Source: an uncultured Micrococcaceae bacterium (GTDB taxonomy: Bacteria; Actinomycetota; Actinomycetes; Actinomycetales; Micrococcaceae). Taken from it: a stretch of DNA of 64,000 bases. Below the pieces are notes generated by a model that worked only from the letters and a program-made list of their open reading frames with translations, was not told where the DNA came from and ran no database searches. Below, one piece after another: positions 61,545 through 64,000 of the stretch. Each line of letters starts with the position of its first letter. Position 1 is the first letter of the stretch. The stretch covers positions 434,001-498,000 of the forward strand of contig CANNAD010000001.1 in the NCBI GenBank assembly GCA_947502645.1. Direction: 5' to 3'. The translations under genes were made by a program, and so were the position numbers.

Positions 61545-63821
61545 ATGGCAGCTCGTAATTCCCCTCTCTTTGACACTGCTACCACTCTGGGAAAGATCAT
61601 GGCTTTCCTGGGAGTGAGCGCGCTTAGCGGCGTGCTGGCAGCCGGCCTCTTGGTTCCGGTAGCGGCAGCGGCTGGTACCGGCGCTTCAGCATCCGTGGAC
61701 TTCTTCGAACAGCTTCCCGCTGAGCTGGAACGTGCCCCTCTGGCCCAGCCTACGAAGATGCTGGCCTCGGACGGGTCGTTGATCGCAACCTTGTATGAGG
61801 AGAACCGCCAGCCGGTCACTCTGGACAAGATCAGTGAGAACATGACTGATGCCATCACTGCCATCGAGGACAACCGCTTTTATGAGCATGGCGGCGTGGA
61901 CATGGAGGGCATCATTGCCGCTGCTGCCAGCAATATCAGCAGTGATACAACCCGAGGCGCTTCCACTCTGACGCAGCAGTACGTGACGAACGTGCTGCTC
62001 AACGCTGGCGTGGGCCAGATGAGCGGCAGCAAGACTATCGGGGACAAGCTTCGTGAGGCGAAGCTCGCGATCGCGGTCGAGAAGAAGATGTCCAAGGATG
62101 AGATCCTTGCCGGATACCTGAACCTTGTGCCTTTCACGGGTTCTGTCTTTGGCATTCAGGCTGCTTCCAAATACTTCTTCAACGTGGATGCGAAGGACCT
62201 GACGGTTGCGCAGTCGGCGCTGCTCGCTGGCGTGGTCAACGGGCCGTCGTACTACAGCCCGGAAGCGAATCCTGAGCGGGCTCTGGAGCGCCGGAACCTG
62301 GTGATTGCCAGCATGCTCAAATATGACAAGATCACGCAGGAGGAGTACGACGCCGCTGTCAAGACTGATCTTGGGCTGAACATCACTCCTCTTCCGGCTG
62401 GTTGCTATGGCGCGGTGCAGGCGGATTATTTCTGCCAATACGTTGCGAACAAGATTCTGAATGACCCCACATATGGTGAGACGCGAGAACAACGCCAGGC
62501 CACACTGTTCCGCGGTGGTCTGACCATCAAGACCACGTTGAACTCCAAGATCCAGAAGGCTGCGAAGACCTCGGTGATGGAGACAGCCTCTGCAGCTGAG
62601 AGCTCACCCGGTGTTGGTCACTCCATGGTGACGGTGGAGCCGGGTACGGGCAATATCCTCGCGATGGCGCAGAATACAAAGCTGAATCCGGGGAAGGACA
62701 AAGCAAATAGTGTGTTCAACTTCAGTGTCGATCTCTACGAGGGCGGGGATCCCTCCAAGCCGTTGGACGGCATTGGAGGGTTCCAGCCGGGGTCCACATT
62801 CAAGCCGTTCACTGTGGCTGCTTGGCTGGATGCAGGCAAAGCCCTGAACGACGTCGTTGACGGCAGCAAGACCACTTATCCCGTTGGGGACACTTGGGAA
62901 GCGAGTTGCCTACCCGGCGGTCAATATGTTGTTGGCCCAGAAGATTACACTCCCCAGAACTACAACGATGAAAACTACGGTAATTACACGGTACTGAAGG
63001 GTCTTGCTCAGTCCTACAACACCGTTACCATGGCCACGGCCAAGCAGGTGGATTTGTGCCGTATCTTCGAGATCGCATTTCTAACTGGCGCCCATCCGTC
63101 GAAAAGCTCCGAAGGTGAGTTGAAGAAATTCGATGTTCGTCCGGCTGGCCTCATCGGCGCGGAAGAAGTAACTCCGCTGTCCATGGCCACATCTTTCGCG
63201 ACGTTCGCCGCTGAGGGATTGCAGTGTGATCCCCGTGCTATCACGTCGGTCACTGCTGTTGATGGACGCGAGTTCGAGGTGCCGGGGACGGACTGTGAGC
63301 AGGTCATCCCTGAGGAATTGGCTCGCGGAGTGAATTATGCCACCCAGGAGGTCATGAAGTCGGGTTCGGGCGCGCTCCTGAATATGGGCGGGGTTCCTAC
63401 CGCCGGTAAATCAGGAACGAATGACCCTCGCTCGCAGACCTGGTTCATGACGTACACCTCGTCCATGTCCACCGCGAGCTGGTTGGGTAACTGGAAGTCC
63501 AACAGCACGAGTCTTTCAAACTCGAGCATCGGCGGGCAGGTGTACCCGGAGATCGATGGTTCGTTCATTGCAGGGCCGTCGCTTGCGAGCATGATGCAGA
63601 AGGTGGCGGGGATCCTCCCTGCAGAGCCTTTCCAGGACCCGCCGTCGGATATGCTCTACAGCGCGCGGCCGGTTGAGCGTAATGTTCCCATTATCGCTCC
63701 GCCTGGTGACGATGGCGGCGGCGATAACGGCGGTGGCGGGGATGACGACGGCGGCAGAGAGATTGGTCCGCCGGCTGACAGGCCCGGGCCGCCGAGGGAC
63801 AACGACAACAACGACGATTAA
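61545..63821 (+). CDS. Class A penicillin-binding protein (transglycosylase/transpeptidase)
   Basis: Bifunctional peptidoglycan synthase of 758 residues, PonA2-like. One N-terminal membrane segment (VSALSGVLAAGLLVPVAAA) is followed by the GT51 domain with AIEDNRFYEHGGVDMEG and TRGASTLTQQYVTNVLL. The transpeptidase has the active serine in GSTFKPF, SYNT as motif 2 and AGKSGTND as motif 3 (KSG for KTG). The C-terminal 35 residues are a Gly/Asp/Pro/Asn low-complexity tail, and no PASTA domain is present. It is divergent from DUF4177-RidA with 36 bp between start codons. Confidence 0.93.
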   Translation: MAARNSPLFDTATTLGKIMAFLGVSALSGVLAAGLLVPVAAAAGTGASASVDFFEQLPAELERAPLAQPTKMLASDGSLIATLYEENRQPVTLDKISENMTDAITAIEDNRFYEHGGVDMEGIIAAAASNISSDTTRGASTLTQQYVTNVLLNAGVGQMSGSKTIGDKLREAKLAIAVEKKMSKDEILAGYLNLVPFTGSVFGIQAASKYFFNVDAKDLTVAQSALLAGVVNGPSYYSPEANPERALERRNLVIASMLKYDKITQEEYDAAVKTDLGLNITPLPAGCYGAVQADYFCQYVANKILNDPTYGETREQRQATLFRGGLTIKTTLNSKIQKAAKTSVMETASAAESSPGVGHSMVTVEPGTGNILAMAQNTKLNPGKDKANSVFNFSVDLYEGGDPSKPLDGIGGFQPGSTFKPFTVAAWLDAGKALNDVVDGSKTTYPVGDTWEASCLPGGQYVVGPEDYTPQNYNDENYGNYTVLKGLAQSYNTVTMATAKQVDLCRIFEIAFLTGAHPSKSSEGELKKFDVRPAGLIGAEEVTPLSMATSFATFAAEGLQCDPRAITSVTAVDGREFEVPGTDCEQVIPEELARGVNYATQEVMKSGSGALLNMGGVPTAGKSGTNDPRSQTWFMTYTSSMSTASWLGNWKSNSTSLSNSSIGGQVYPEIDGSFIAGPSLASMMQKVAGILPAEPFQDPPSDMLYSARPVERNVPIIAPPGDDGGGDNGGGGDDDGGREIGPPADRPGPPRDNDNNDD

Positions 63822-63842
63822 TCGCGGAAACGAGGGGGCACT

Positions 63843-64000
63843 GTGGATGGTCTGAAGAAGTTGGCGGGTACGGCGGCGGTCCTCACAGTTGCCGGTGCTG
63901 GTGCTCTGGCCTATGGCAGCCTTGTCGAGACGAGACGGTTCGGGGTCCGGGAGGAAACTGTCGCGGTGTTGCCTCCTGGTTCTCGCCCGCTGCGCGTTCT
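63843..64000 (+). CDS. Metallophosphoesterase, N-terminal fragment (cut by window edge)
   Basis: The 52 visible codons encode DGLKKLAGTAAVLTVAGAGA, a membrane anchor, followed by ETRRFGVREETVAVLPPGSR and PLRV. The family normally continues directly into an LHLSDLH metal motif beyond the edge. A metallophosphoesterase follows the PonA2-type gene in mycobacteria too. The GTG has GAGGGGG upstream. Confidence 0.78.
   Translation, partial: MDGLKKLAGTAAVLTVAGAGALAYGSLVETRRFGVREETVAVLPPGSRPLRV

Overview
The window is chromosomal DNA from a high-GC actinobacterium, most likely an Arthrobacter-like member of the Micrococcaceae. The evidence is strong third-position GC bias, frequent GTG/TTG starts, ATGA/GTGA stop-start overlaps, a 32-residue bS22 ribosomal protein, a Tad/Ssd locus, a GlxR-type Crp, and a gene order (topA, DEAH helicase, Tad locus, acs, nth, crp, RidA, class A PBP) that broadly follows a conserved actinobacterial segment known from Mycobacterium tuberculosis. 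No rRNA, tRNA, prophage, IS element or CRISPR array was seen.

Layout. 1-4.6 kb: cytochrome c maturation (ccsB, resB, ccdA, a TlpA lipoprotein) with a histidine phosphatase. 4.8-8.4 kb: YceI protein, two paralogous small membrane proteins, a glutaredoxin-like protein, bS22, an excisionase-type HTH protein and an ArsR regulator. 8.5-15 kb: AcuC deacetylase, TrkH/TrkA potassium uptake, proC, a candidate 6C-like small RNA, a sugar-phosphate isomerase-like protein and Ppx/GppA. 15-24.8 kb: topA, a PDZ serine protease lipoprotein, a methyltransferase with TrhO, a GNAT protein, a DEAH helicase and a 53-residue membrane protein. 24.8-29.7 kb: a Tad pilus operon (ssd-tadA-tadB-tadC, then a pilin-like protein, TadE and a TadG-like protein). 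29.8-36 kb: an exonuclease/polymerase, an orphan WXG-like protein that overlaps a CoA pyrophosphatase gene tail to tail, nth and a membrane protein. 36-41 kb: acs, an AlkD-like protein, prfC, aroQ. 41-48.7 kb: a C50 carotenoid locus. 48.7-56.2 kb: marP and a mevalonate operon. 56.3-64 kb: moaA, crp, a DUF559 gene flanked by palindromic repeats, a NUDIX protein, RidA, a DUF4177-like protein, a penicillin-binding protein and the start of a metallophosphoesterase.

The most coherent system is isoprenoid. An operon for a lower mevalonate pathway (crotonase, HMG-CoA reductase, mevalonate kinase, type 2 IPP isomerase, diphosphomevalonate decarboxylase, phosphomevalonate kinase) lies beside a GGPP synthase-phytoene synthase-phytoene desaturase-CruF operon. 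That operon faces an elongase-CrtD gene pair. Together they predict synthesis of bacterioruberin, a red C50 carotenoid. No HMG-CoA synthase is present; the operon instead begins with a crotonase resembling methylglutaconyl-CoA hydratases, which suggests HMG-CoA could come from leucine breakdown.

At regulatory scale, many genes have a TANNNT -10 element exactly 6-7 nt before the start codon and no ribosome binding site, the pattern of leaderless mRNAs. Two unrelated families of intergenic palindromes are also present: one with a GGGGTGA core in the first 12 kb, and one with a GTGCACGTCTTG core around the DUF559 gene.
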